A stretch of 64,000 nt of DNA. Source: Spiroplasma endosymbiont of Amphimallon solstitiale. Its GTDB lineage: Bacteria; Bacillota_I; Bacilli_A; Mycoplasmatales; VBWQ01. The translations under genes were made by a program, and so were the position numbers. Positions 9,689 to 18,104 of the stretch are shown here, in pieces. Under the pieces are notes generated by a model that did no database searches, had not been told where the DNA came from, and worked only from the letters and a program-made list of their open reading frames with translations. How positions within the stretch are numbered: the stretch's first letter is position 1; each line of letters starts with the position of its first letter. The stretch lies in contig NZ_OZ034999.1 of the NCBI RefSeq assembly GCF_964030965.1, positions 1,364,001-1,428,000 of the forward strand, in the 5' to 3' direction.

Positions 9689-9851
9689 TTTTAATTATGT
9701 AGAAAAGTATGGATGACCAAAAATTATTCATCAATTTACACTTAAAATATTATTTTTAATTAAAAATTTGTTAAAAATAACATTATTTAGTGTAAAAATT
9801 CTCTAAAAATAACACTTTATCATGTATCATTACTTTTCTACAAAATTAAAG
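9689..9851 (+). repeat. 163-bp MITE in YhgE-like gene
   Basis: Duplication gatgcttc at 9681-9688 and 9852-9859. Forward orientation relative to the gene. Confidence 0.95.
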
Positions 9852-10099
9852 GATGCTTCTGATTCAGGTTATCAGCATTTACAACCAATTTTAAAAGAAA
9901 TTTATGGTATTCTTTCAATTGCTGTTCCTGGTTTAGGTCCTCATGCTGAACAATTTAATACTAATATTGATAGTGTAACAAGCAATGGAGATATTAAACA
10001 TATTAAAGTTTTAGAACATGATTATTGAATGAATCATACTTTATTGGCACCTATTAACTTTATTAATTTTAATATTAATATTGAAGGTCAAGATAAATC

Positions 10100-10262
10100 C
10101 TTTAATTTTGTAGAAAAGTAATGATACATGATAAAGTGTTATTTTTAGAGAATTTTTACACTAAATAATGTTATTTTTAACAAATTTTTAATTAAAAATA
10201 ATATTTTAAGTGTAAATTGATGAATAATTTTTGGTCATCCATACTTTTCTACATAATTAAAA
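10100..10262 (-). repeat. 163-bp MITE in YhgE-like gene (reverse)
   Basis: Duplication gataaatc at 10092-10099 and 10263-10270. Opposite orientation to the previous copy, 248 bp away in the same gene. Confidence 0.95.
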
Positions 10263-11033
10263 GATAAATCTCCTTATGGATTTGGTTTAGGTCCATATTT
10301 CATGTGTATTGGAATGTGAGTAGGTACTTTATTATTAACTTTTACTTTTATTAGAAATAAAGATATTCCAAAAACTAAATTTTGATCAAACTATTTAGCT
10401 AAATCAGCATGAATGATTATTTTTGGTTTAATTCAGTCAACAATTTTAGTAACTTCATTATTACTATTATTTAATAATATTGATTTATGACAACGATTTT
10501 GACAAATGTTTTTATACATGTGATTAATAACAATTATTTTTGATTTGGTTGTTCAATCAATTGCTCACATGTTTCGTAATCATGATTTGGGTAGATTTTT
10601 AATTGTTATTCTTTTAATACTACAACTTTCTTCATCAAGTGGTACTTTTCCTGTTGAATTAGAACCCAAGTTTTTTCAAGTAATGTATAATTTTTACCAT
10701 TTAGTTATGCAATAAAAGGATTAAGAGAAATTCTTATTAATCCTAATCCAATGACTATTTTATGAAGTATTGGTTGTTTATTAATATTTATTATTATTTT
10801 AGTACCATTATCATTGTTACTTAATTGATGACATGATCATAAAGATGCAAAAAATGAAGTTGGAAATAAAAAAATTAAATTAGTTGTTAATAATTCTTCA
10901 TCATTAAAAAATAAAACTACTACTGATGAGAACTAAACATTATATTTTAGGTGTCCTTTTTTATTAATACTTTCTAATAAAAATAGAACACTTAAAAGAA
11001 TGTTGTATATTAATTTTTTCAATTATAAACTTA

Positions 11034-11074
11034 AATTAATATCTACAAAAGATATATTTTTGTAGATATTAATT
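11034..11074 (+). terminator. Hairpin terminator
   Basis: Arms TTAATATCTACAAAA and TTTTTGTAGATATTAA around a short loop, downstream of the YhgE-like gene. Confidence 0.6.
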
Positions 11075-11138
11075 TATAAAATAAAAAACATAAATATTTA
11101 AAAAAAATAATAAAAAAGTAAAAGAGGAAAAATAACTT

Positions 11139-11434
11139 ATGCATTTTAAAAAATTATTAACAATGTTTACTATAACATTTTTTGCTAGTTCAGGGACTAT
11201 GCTTTTAATTAATACTAATGTTTCTAATAACAAATTAATTAAAAATTGTTTGGTTAATAACCATGAAACATTTTCAAAATTGGAAGGAACTAGTGGTCTA
11301 ATTCAATCAATAACTAGTGATCAAAAAGGCAATGTTTATGCCGCTAATAATGAAGGTATTATTTATTATATTAGTGAAAATAATAAAGATATTAAACCAA
11401 TATTTAAAAGTGAAGGTATTATTCAAGCAATAGC
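11139..11434 (+). pseudogene. Beta-propeller surface protein, N-terminal part, cut by prophage
   Basis: Starts MHFKKLLTMFTITFFASSGT, a signal peptide without a clear lipobox cysteine. Repeats of the type ITSDQKGNVYAANNEGIIYY follow, as in propeller repeats. Reading continues to IIQAIA at 11434, where the prophage begins. The rest of the gene resumes at 30375; across the 8-bp duplication the joined sequence reads IIQAIAITKKIKNCGG in frame. The paralogue at 59386 has the same signal-plus-repeat design. Confidence 0.75.
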
Positions 11435-11471
11435 GGGCGCATCACTTTAACCCTTAGATTCATAATTGGAT
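11435..11471. repeat. Prophage left terminal inverted repeat
   Basis: Pairs with the right end at 30325-30366: about 26 of the first 32 positions agree on inspection (core TTAACCCTTAGA). A close copy of this end occurs alone at 49617. Confidence 0.7.
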
Positions 11472-11504
11472 AACAAAGAACGATATAACTATCGTTCTTT
11501 TTTT
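11472..11504. terminator. Hairpin at prophage left end
   Basis: Arms AAAGAACGATA and TATCGTTCTTT with a 4-nt loop, then a T run. It probably blocks transcription between host and phage. The lone end at 49617 has a longer, perfect 14-bp version (AACAAAGAACGATA). Confidence 0.7.
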
Positions 11505-11634
11505 GTTAAAAGATTAAAACTTCATAAAACTGTCGTAGAAGTCTAATAGTGAGTACTTTATGTAAATACTTCTATATCAGAATAAAAGAGCATTTAATGT
11601 TAAGCAAGTTAAAATGTTACACTGTATCGCTTAA

Positions 11635-11707
11635 TGTAATTATAGATTAATTTGAATAGCCTTATTATGGCTCAGTAAAGAACCCATTAATCTAATTAAC
11701 AATTACA
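11635..11707 (+). promoter_or_regulatory. Structured leader upstream of early operon
   Basis: The 290-nt stretch 11508-11799 has no gene. Within it TGTAATTATAGATTAAT (11635) can pair with ATTAATCTA plus AATTACA (11686-11707), enclosing a hairpin AGCC/GGCT (11658-11672). An upstream TTAAGC/GCTTAA pair encloses 11600-11634. It may be a regulatory RNA or early promoter region; I recognise no known riboswitch. Confidence 0.35.
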
Positions 11708-11799
11708 TTTGTATTATTTAAGAAAATAGGGGGTTTTTTATATATATACATACTCTATCAAATATATATTAACATATTAAAGTTAAAGAAGGAAAAAAT

Positions 11800-11988
11800 A
11801 TGAAACATAATTTTAAAGAACAAAGATATTTTTGTAGTTATTGTGAAAAATTTAGAATGAAACATTTATTTTATTTTAAAAATATATTTTTACAAGATAA
11901 AAATAATAAAGTTATTTGTATTTATTGTTGAAAATTAGGATTACATTTAAAAGAAATTTGATATGAAAAAAAAGAAAGGAAATATTAA
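11800..11988 (+). CDS. Small zinc-ribbon phage protein
   Basis: 62 residues with CSYC and CIYC motifs, likely one zinc ribbon (MKHNFKEQRYFCSYCEKF at the start). First gene of the early operon, with an agaaggaaaaaat site. A DNA- or RNA-binding role is plausible but unproven. Confidence 0.65.
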
Positions 11989-11990
11989 AA

Positions 11991-12167
11991 ATGGAAGAAG
12001 AAAAAGAAAATGAAAAATTACAAAATAAATTATTAAAAGAACAAATTGAATTAATTGAAGAGCAAAAAGAATTTTATAAAAAATCATGAAAAAGTAGAAT
12101 TATATTTTTAACAATTGGAATTATTATTATGATTTTAACATTAATAATTATTGCTTCTAAACATTAA
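11991..12167 (+). CDS. Small phage membrane protein
   Basis: 58 residues: a charged, helical N-terminus (EEEKENEKLQNKLLKEQIEL) and a C-terminal membrane helix (IIFLTIGIIIMILTLIIIA). It starts 2 nt after the previous stop. Tail-anchored topology. Function unknown. Confidence 0.6.
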
Positions 12168-12185
12168 TTGAAAGGATTAATATTT

Positions 12186-12308
12186 ATGGAATATAGAGAA
12201 TATAGAATGATTGGTTCTTGTGATAAATGTAGAAAACAATCTTCTTTTGGTAATAGATTATGTAATAAATGTTTTTGATTATTAATAGGTAGAAATAAAT
12301 ATGAGTAA
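12186..12308 (+). CDS. Very small zinc-binding phage protein
   Basis: 40 residues with CDKC and CNKC, one probable zinc site. An aaagga site precedes it. It overlaps the next start by 8 nt. Confidence 0.55.
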
Positions 12309-12951
12309 ATTAATTTTTAAAAAAGAAACTCATCAATATTTTTTAGAAGATAAAGAATTAATATCAGTTTCTAGAATTATTGATAATTATTTAGGTTTTG
12401 GATATAGTCATATAGCACCAGAAGTATTAAAAAATGCTTCAGTTCGTGGTAAATGAGTTCATAAACTTAATGAATTATATTTACAAAATATTAATGAAGA
12501 AAATATAATTAATAATTTATTAAAAAAATTAAAACCAGTAACTAATAATATAAATTATTCTTATTGTAAAAAATCACTTATGTTTTTAAAAGAAAAATTT
12601 AAAGATAAAAATAATTATGAATTTATTATTGAAAAACCTATTAATGATAATGTAATTGCTGGAACACCCGATTTAGTTTATTTAAATAAAAAAGAAAATA
12701 AATATTATTTAGTAGATTATAAAACTTATGCTTGTATTGATGAAGATAAATTAAAAAGAATTAAATTACAATTAACTGCTTATTATTGTATGTTACTTGC
12801 TAATGATATAAGTCCATGTAATAAAACTTATGTTTATTTAACTAATAAAAATAATCAAGAAACAATAGAAATTGAAATAACCAGTGAATTATTAATTGAA
12901 TGATTTAATGCAAAAACAAAATATTTTAAAGGAGAAAATAAAAATGATTAA
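12301..12951 (+). CDS. PD-(D/E)XK-type phage nuclease (RecE/Cas4-like exonuclease)
   Basis: 216 residues with the catalytic pattern of this superfamily: AGTPDLVYL, then YYLVDYKT, where GTPD supplies the Asp and DYK the Asp-x-Lys, and QLTAYYCML as the usual following Gln/Tyr helix. Such enzymes resect double-stranded DNA ends. Its partner is the RecT-like annealing protein at 13646, giving a recombination pair of RecET type for replication and repair of phage DNA. Overlapping starts show tight coupling. It is one of two genes in the early operon with a confident function. Confidence 0.75.
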
Positions 12952-13117
12952 AAAAGAAACAAATGAAATTAAAGAAAATATTAAATATTTAACTGAATTA
13001 ATAGAAGAAGTATATGATGAAGAAATAAAAATTGAAATTAGAAATCAAATTAAACATGAATTATTTTTATTAAAAACAAGAATTTTTACAGATTTAGGAG
13101 AATTAAAGAATGAATAG
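12944..13117 (+). CDS. Small coiled-coil phage protein
   Basis: 57 residues, probably one long helix (MIKKETNEIKENIKYLTELI). I chose ATG at 12944 because aaaggag lies 8 nt upstream; an upstream ATG at 12896 lacks a site. It overlaps both neighbours. Function unknown. Confidence 0.6.
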   Translation: MIKKETNEIKENIKYLTELIEEVYDEEIKIEIRNQIKHELFLLKTRIFTDLGELKNE

Positions 13118-13331
13118 AAAAGTAAAAAAAATTGTTTGTGCTACATCAGTAATTACAGATGAACAATGAAATTATGAAGAAGTAAAAAATAACTTATTAA
13201 GTATATTATTAAGTTTTAAAAATGAAATTCAATATAAAAATTGAAATAAAATTGTAAAAAAAGAATTTGAAGAAAATGATATAGATTTTATTTTTAAATT
13301 TAGATTAGAAAAGAATGATAAAAATGATTAA
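13110..13331 (+). CDS. Phage protein of unknown function
   Basis: 73 residues with two TGA-encoded Trp. Start overlaps the previous gene by 8 nt and has a taggag site. Charged, soluble, no motif recognised. Confidence 0.55.
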
Positions 13332-13515
13332 TGAAAAATCAATTAAAGAAAAAATTATTTATTCTTGTAATTCAATTGAATTTGATAAATTACCTAAAAA
13401 ATTAGATAGTAATGTAAATAATTGAATTGTTATTAATAGTCATTTAATAGTTAATCCTAATAAAAATATTGAAGTACATTTAGATAATAGATTTAAAACA
13501 ATTAAAAAATGATAG
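13324..13515 (+). CDS. Phage protein of unknown function
   Basis: 63 residues, overlapping the previous stop by 8 nt. Mixed beta-like C-terminus (WIVINSHLIVNPNKNIEVHL). No recognisable family. Confidence 0.55.
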
Positions 13516-13524
13516 GAGCAACTT

Positions 13525-13653
13525 ATGGATAAAAAAAGTTCTGGTATGGATAAATCAATTTTAATTTTATTAAAACATTTAGGAAAAATTAATAAAAAAT
13601 TAGATGAAATTTTAGAATTATTAAATAAAAAAGGAGAATCAACTAATGAGTAA
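13525..13653 (+). CDS. Small phage protein, helical
   Basis: 42 residues with a leucine-rich helix (ILILLKHLGKINKKLDEILE). Preceded by ataggagcaactt; overlaps the recT-like start by 8 nt. Confidence 0.5.
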   Translation: MDKKSSGMDKSILILLKHLGKINKKLDEILELLNKKGESTNE

Positions 13654-14488
13654 TAATAAAAATGAATTAAAAATTCCTAATTTTATTAAAAGTAATAAAG
13701 AAGAATATGTAAAATTTAGAAATTATTATGAAATGATTATAAATTCTAGTAAAGATTTAAAAAATATGAATACACAAAGTTTAATTAATGCATTAATTAA
13801 TTTATATAAATTAAATCTTTCAATTAATCCAATTAAAAAAGAATTAGCATTAATTCCTTATGGTGATGAATTACAAGTTCAAATTCAAGAAGATGGTTGA
13901 TTAACATTATTACAAAGAACTGGATTAGTTGTTGATTTTCAAAGAGAAAAAATAACAACTGCACATAAATTTAATAAAGAAAATAATAAATGAGAAATTA
14001 ATCCAGCATTAATTTTTGAAAGAAAAACAATTAATACTATTGGTTATTATTGTTATATTTCACTTTTAGATAAAAATGGTAAAATTAATAATTTTTATAA
14101 AGGAATGACTGTTGAAGAAATTAATCAACATAAAGATAAATATGGAAAAACTTATAATAAAAAAAGTCAAGAATGAAAATTAAATCATATATGAACTTCT
14201 GCATTTGACCAAATGGCTTTAAAAACAGTAGTTAAAGCATTAATTCGTGAAATTAATAAAACACCAATTATAGTATTAAATAATCAAGATGATATTAATT
14301 TGGCACTTCAATTAGACCAAGGTGTAGTAATTGATGAAGAAACTATTGCATATAAGGATAATACTGGTGATGAAGTTAAAATTATTAATTCAAATAATAA
14401 TATTGATAATACTGATATAAATTCTACTTTATCTAAATTAAAAGAATTAGAAAAAGAAGAAGAAATTATAGAAAATTTTGAAGTTTAG
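13646..14488 (+). CDS. RecT-family single-strand annealing protein
   Basis: 280 residues. The core matches RecT: LNLSINPIKKELALIPYG, then LQVQIQEDGWLTLLQRTG, later TINTIGYYCYISLLDKNGK, and the closing helix FDQMALKTVVKALIRE. It binds single-stranded DNA and anneals complementary strands, working with the nuclease encoded at 12301. The last 60 residues are acidic and Asn-rich and probably disordered. aaaaaggagaatcaact gives the start. Confidence 0.8.
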
Positions 14489-14505
14489 TGAAAGGTAAAT
14501 TCATT

Positions 14506-14664
14506 ATGAATAAAGAAAAATTAAATAATTATTTAATAAATGAGATTAATAAATATTATAAATTACCAATAGAAGAAGCATTAAAAAATTATAATTTATC
14601 AGCACAACATACTTTAAAAATAATTTATGAAAAAATTAAAAATGGTGAATTTGATAATGACTAA
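14506..14664 (+). CDS. Small phage protein
   Basis: 52 residues with a possible helix-turn-helix-like pattern (YYKLPIEEALKNYNLSAQHT). Preceded by gaaagg; overlaps the next gene by 8 nt. Function unknown. Confidence 0.5.
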   Translation: MNKEKLNNYLINEINKYYKLPIEEALKNYNLSAQHTLKIIYEKIKNGEFDND

Positions 14665-14767
14665 ACAAGATATTTTAGAAATAATAGATAAATTAAAAGA
14701 ATTAAAAAATTTAGTTGGAATAACTATCAATATAAATATTGATGATATTAATATTGAAAATAATTAA
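14657..14767 (+). CDS. Very small phage protein
   Basis: 36 residues, helical N-terminus and a short alternating C-terminus (VGITININIDDINIEN). Last gene before the ribozyme. Low but consistent support from the 8-nt overlapping start. Confidence 0.45.
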   Translation: MTKQDILEIIDKLKELKNLVGITININIDDINIENN

Positions 14768-14867
14768 TATTTAGGCATTTGACATATATCCTTTCTAACT
14801 CCTATTCCCTATTTTTTATTCTTGCTTAAAATATGTCAATGTAAGTCCTAAATTTTATATCTATACA

Positions 14868-14948
14868 GAACGAAACTATAGAATTATTAAAAATTTGGAT
14901 AACATTATAATTCTATAGTCCACCGTTTATTACGGTGCTGATGAGTTC
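14868..14948 (+). ncRNA. Type II hammerhead ribozyme, copy 1
   Basis: All conserved parts are in the type II order. Stem II strand GAAC (14868-14871), core GAAA (14872-14875), stem III CTATAGAATTAT pairing perfectly over 12 bp with ATAATTCTATAG (14907-14918), U16.1 and C17 (14919-14920), stem I CACCGT/ACGGTG with loop TTATT (14921-14937), core CTGATGA (14938-14944), and closing stem II strand GTTC (14945-14948). Predicted cleavage is after C at 14920. It lies between the early gene ending at 14767 and the gene at 14967, whose ribosome-binding site follows at once, so it probably trims a phage transcript and leaves a hairpin at the new 5' end. Confidence 0.9.
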
Positions 14949-14966
14949 ATAAAAGGATGTGAAATA

Positions 14967-15224
14967 ATGAGAAATATTAGAACTGAATGATTTTATAATG
15001 ACAAAAGTCCAAAAGAAATAAAATGTCCAACAGTAAGTTTATTAAAAAATAAAGAAGATGCTTTATGTTATTTATTAGCATTAAATTTATATCCAAAATT
15101 ATATCCACAAGATATTTTTTATTCATGAATATTAGAAAATAATCAAACTGGATATTTAATTATAGTTGGTAATAATAGAGATACTATTGGAAATATGCAA
15201 TTTAAATTTATAAAAGAAAGTTAA
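14967..15224 (+). CDS. Phage protein downstream of ribozyme, unknown function
   Basis: 85 residues (MRNIRTEWFYNDKSPKEIKC at the start), soluble, with Trp read from TGA twice. aaaaggatgtgaaata precedes it. The hammerhead cleavage point is 46 nt upstream of the start, so this gene begins the processed transcript. An identical copy lies at 63642. Confidence 0.65.
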
Positions 15225-15226
15225 TC

Positions 15227-15337
15227 ATGAATAATATGGAGTTATTAATATATTTAACAGAAGATTATAAAGAATGTAATTTTTATAACAATTATTTAAT
15301 TTATAAACTTATGAACATTATTATAAAAGGAGAATAG
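15227..15337 (+). CDS. Very small phage protein
   Basis: 36 residues (MNNMELLIYLTEDYKECNFY). Starts 2 nt after the preceding stop; the aaaaggag that closes it serves the next gene. Repeated at 63529, which supports it as a conserved part of the phage. Confidence 0.5.
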   Translation: MNNMELLIYLTEDYKECNFYNNYLIYKLMNIIIKGE

Positions 15338-16101
15338 AAAATGCCAAATACAGAAACTACAAATTCAAATTATACTTTATTAAAATTAATAAGAACGGGA
15401 ATATCACCATTATCAGCAATGATAGGTATAAGTTCATATTATGGACATTTATTAAATTATCCAATATTAGGAAGTATTAATGCTTTATTTTTTAGTAAAA
15501 AATTAGGAATTGATATTTGAAATATTAATCAACATCCAACACCTAAAAATAAATTAATTAATATATTTAAAAAAATAACAATTGGTTTAAGTACAACTTT
15601 TATAACAAATTATATTAAATGAAACGAAAATAATATTAATCCTATTATTCCAACAACACCAATTCCTACAACTACTGTTGACCCATTTCCACCAGATTTA
15701 TTATTTAATATTAATACTAATAATGATAATAATTTCATGGATTGAGATACTTATATTTCATTAAATGCTTTTGCTTTTGCAAATCTTATTAGTGCTTTTA
15801 CTGAATTAATACCGAATAGATTTGAAAATATAAGAAAGATATGTAATATGGCAACTGGTGGTTGTTTAATTTCAAGTGGTGTTGCAATGGGGATAAATAA
15901 TGATTTTAATAATGCTTATGCAGTTCCGACAATAGTTGCTGGAGCAAGTGAAATTATTCATAATTTATTACCAATGGAAACTACAAATCATATTCAAGAA
16001 ATGCAAGAAACAGCATTTAATAATGAAACAAGAAGATTAATAAATGATAATAGATTTACCATTGGCAATGTTTAGTAATCTGTGTAACTTACAAAAATAA
16101 C

Positions 16102-16263
16102 CTTTAATTTTGTAGAAAAGTAATGATACATGATAAAGTGTTATTTTTAGAGAATTTTTACACTAAATAATGTTACTTTTAACAAATTTTTAATTAAAAA
16201 TAATATTTTAAGTGTAAATTGATGAATAATTTTTGGTCATCCATACTTTTCTACATAATTAAA
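16102..16263 (-). repeat. MITE in IS256 leader
   Basis: Duplication aaaataac at 16094-16101 and 16264-16271, with one A fewer at the right end. Copies 2 and 3 of IS256 lack it. Confidence 0.9.
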
Positions 16264-16304
16264 AAAAATAACTATGTTTAATTAATTCTAGTAAATATAA
16301 TTAA

Positions 16305-17567
16305 ATGACTAGAAAGAGTGAGTTACAGATGGCTAAAAAACAAAATATTAATAATAATGATCCAATATCAAAAGCAGTAGATTTATTATTAGAAAATACT
16401 GAAGATTTAACAACAGTTTTTAAAGAAGGGGGTTTATATAAAGAATTAACAAAACGTTTAGTTGAAAAAATGTTGAATTCTGAAATGCAAAATTATTTAG
16501 GATATGAAAAAAATCAACATAGTAATACTGAAAATGCTCGTAATGGTACAAGTTCAAAAAAATTAATAACTCAACAAGGTAAAATTGAGATTGATGTACC
16601 AAGAGATCGCAATAGTGATTTTACTCCTGTAATAGTTGCAAAAAGACAGCGAAGATTTGATGGTTTTGATCAACAAGTGCTTTCACTATATGCAAAAGGT
16701 ATGACTCTATCTGACATTAGAATGCAGTTACAAGAGTTATATCATGGTGCTGATATTAGTGAAAGTGTTATTAGTCAAATTACTGATGATGTTATTGATG
16801 ATGTCAAAGCATGACAAAATCGACCATTAGAAAGCATTTATCCGATTGTTTATTTTGATTGTATAGTAGTTAAAGTTCGACAAGATAAACGGATTATTAA
16901 TAAATCAGTTTATATAGCATTAGGAGTTGATTTAGAAGGTAAAAAAGATGTTTTAGGCTTATGAATTAGTGAAAATGAAGGTGCTAAATTTTGATTAGCT
17001 AATTTCACAGAAATGAAAAATCGAGGCTTAAATGATATTTTGATTGCTTGTAGTGATAATTTAACAGGCATGTCAGAAGCAATACAAGCAGTTTATCCTA
17101 AAACAGAACATCAATTATGCATTGTTCATCAAATTCGAAATAGTTTAAAATATGTTTCATACAAACATCGAAAAACTCTAGTTACAGATTTAAAACCAAT
17201 TTATAGTGCATGTAGTGAAGAACAAGCAATGCAAGCTTTAGAATCATTTGAAAGTAAATGAAATAAACAATATCCCCAAATTGCTAAATCTTGATATAAA
17301 AATTGAGAAAATTTGATGATTTTTATTAGTTATCCTGCAGAAATCAAAAGAGTAATTTATACAACAAATGCTATTGAATCTGTTAATAGTCAATTACGAA
17401 AAGTTATTAGAAACAAAAAAGCTTTTCCTAATGATATGTCAGTTTTTAAAATATTTTATTTAGCAATTGAAAATATAACAAAAAAATGAACATTGCCTAT
17501 TCAAAATTGAAATACAGCAATTGCTCATTTTATGATAAAATTTGAAGACAGAATTAATCTGAACTAG
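16305..17567 (+). CDS. IS256 (mutator-type) transposase, copy 1
   Basis: 420 residues with five or more TGA Trp codons. The catalytic residues are visible: Asp in [16 protein letters not shown], Asp in [12 protein letters not shown] and Glu in [32 protein letters not shown] is the usual Cys-x2-His region. A start at the inner ATG 16329 (MAKKQN) is also possible. Differs from copies 2 and 3 at residue 33 (E for G). Confidence 0.9.
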
Positions 17568-17718
17568 TACTTTGTAAAACAAAGATACACAGATTTCTAA
17601 AAAGCCTCTTACCATTAATAGTGAAACAAGTAGTCAATATGGCGCTAATATGAGTGATGTACTTTTAGATAATGCTTCATTAAATTGAGATTATAATCAT
17701 ATGAGTTTATAAATAAGT

Positions 17719-17745
17719 AAAAATGCCTTTAATAGGCATTTTTTA
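17719..17745. terminator. Bidirectional terminator between early and late operons
   Basis: AAAAATGCC, loop, GGCATTTTT. It is placed exactly where the converging operons meet. A copy lies at 62674. Confidence 0.85.
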
Positions 17746-17952
17746 TTAATAAATACTTTTTACTTCTGTTTGTTTATTAATAGAATTTAATTTACTTTGT
17801 AATTTATTAATTTTATTTTGTTTTTTAAGTGCTTTTTTATTAGGGTCTTTTAATGATTTTCCAAAAGAAATTAAAGCACTTCCTAATTTTACTAATACAT
17901 AACCACCACTAATACAAGCATTAGCAATAATTATAATTAAACTTGTATCCAT
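17746..17952 (-). CDS. Small phage membrane protein, holin-like
   Basis: 68 residues from ATG at 17952, chosen because AAGGTGGTGATTA lies just upstream; an ATG at 18000 would overlap the previous gene and lacks a site. One or two hydrophobic stretches (SLIIIIANACISGGYVLVKL) are followed by a basic tail, the layout of small holins. Last gene of the late operon. Function inferred from size, topology and place. Confidence 0.55.
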   Translation of the reverse strand: MDTSLIIIIANACISGGYVLVKLGSALISFGKSLKDPNKKALKKQNKINKLQSKLNSINKQTEVKSIY

Positions 17953-17971
17953 TATATTAATCACCACCTTT

Positions 17972-18094
17972 CTAAAATATTTGATTAATTTTAAATACAA
18001 TTTTTACAATAACAAAAATAATTAAACCAGCAACAGCAGAAGATAATATAACTCCAATTAAACCTAAAATAATCTTTATAATTTTAAAAATCAT
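17972..18094 (-). CDS. Very small phage membrane protein
   Basis: 40 residues, almost all hydrophobic (IIKIILGLIGVILSSAVAGL). It lies 19 nt before the holin-like gene and 10 nt after the fibre gene. Could be an antiholin or a lysis partner. Confidence 0.5.
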   Translation of the reverse strand: MIFKIIKIILGLIGVILSSAVAGLIIFVIVKIVFKINQIF

Positions 18095-18104
18095 AATTTT
18101 ATTC

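Larger units (their letters stand above)
8988..10936 (+). pseudogene. YhgE/Pip-like ABC-2-type membrane protein, broken by two MITEs and a frameshift
   Basis: GTG start with aaggag 7 nt upstream. The N-terminus has one membrane helix (SIALCFIPFLYAFIALWAFF) then a large extracellular region, and the C-terminus has five or so helices, as in YhgE/Pip phage-infection proteins. MITEs at 9689-9851 (duplication gatgcttc) and 10100-10262 (gataaatc) interrupt it; removing them rejoins DKDASDSGYQHL and GQDKSPYGFGL. A 1-bp loss near 10707 separates QVMYNFYHL from the last segment (SYAIKGLREILINPNPM to TTTDEN). Probably nonfunctional. Confidence 0.75.
16064..17608 (+). mobile_element. IS256-family element, copy 1, carrying a MITE
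   Basis: Ends ggcaatgtttagtaatctgt and, inverted, gaggctttttagaaatctgt. Target duplication ttaccatt at 16056-16063 and 17609-17616. A MITE sits in the left non-coding part. Confidence 0.9.
15341..17712 (+). pseudogene. Phage membrane protein gene interrupted by IS256
   Basis: Removing IS256 and one copy of the 8-bp duplication gives 272 residues, identical in length to the uninterrupted copy at 62707. The N-terminus (MPNTETTNSNYTLLKLIRTG) precedes membrane helices around residues 20-40 and 75-95 and a Pro/Thr-rich linker (PIIPTTPIPTTTVDPFPPD). The C-terminal half holds more weakly hydrophobic helices (ATGGCLISSGVAMGINN). The insertion is after DNRFT; reading runs into the IS and stops after IGNV. 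A virion membrane or lysis role is possible. The truncated start at 4455-4576 is a relative. Confidence 0.75.

Noticed and set aside
9822-10028. Apparent genes starting [10 protein letters not shown] (also at 3994-4200, 22232-22537 and 30781-31005)
   Set aside because: The first ten residues are the end of the MITE; the rest is a piece of the interrupted gene (or, at 22232, the opposite strand of the scaffold gene). Not separate genes, though translation from this ATG is considered in the findings.
16420-16602. Minus-strand frame inside IS256 (repeated at 50167 and 62233)
   Set aside because: Shadow of the transposase gene; hydrophobic by composition, no start signal.
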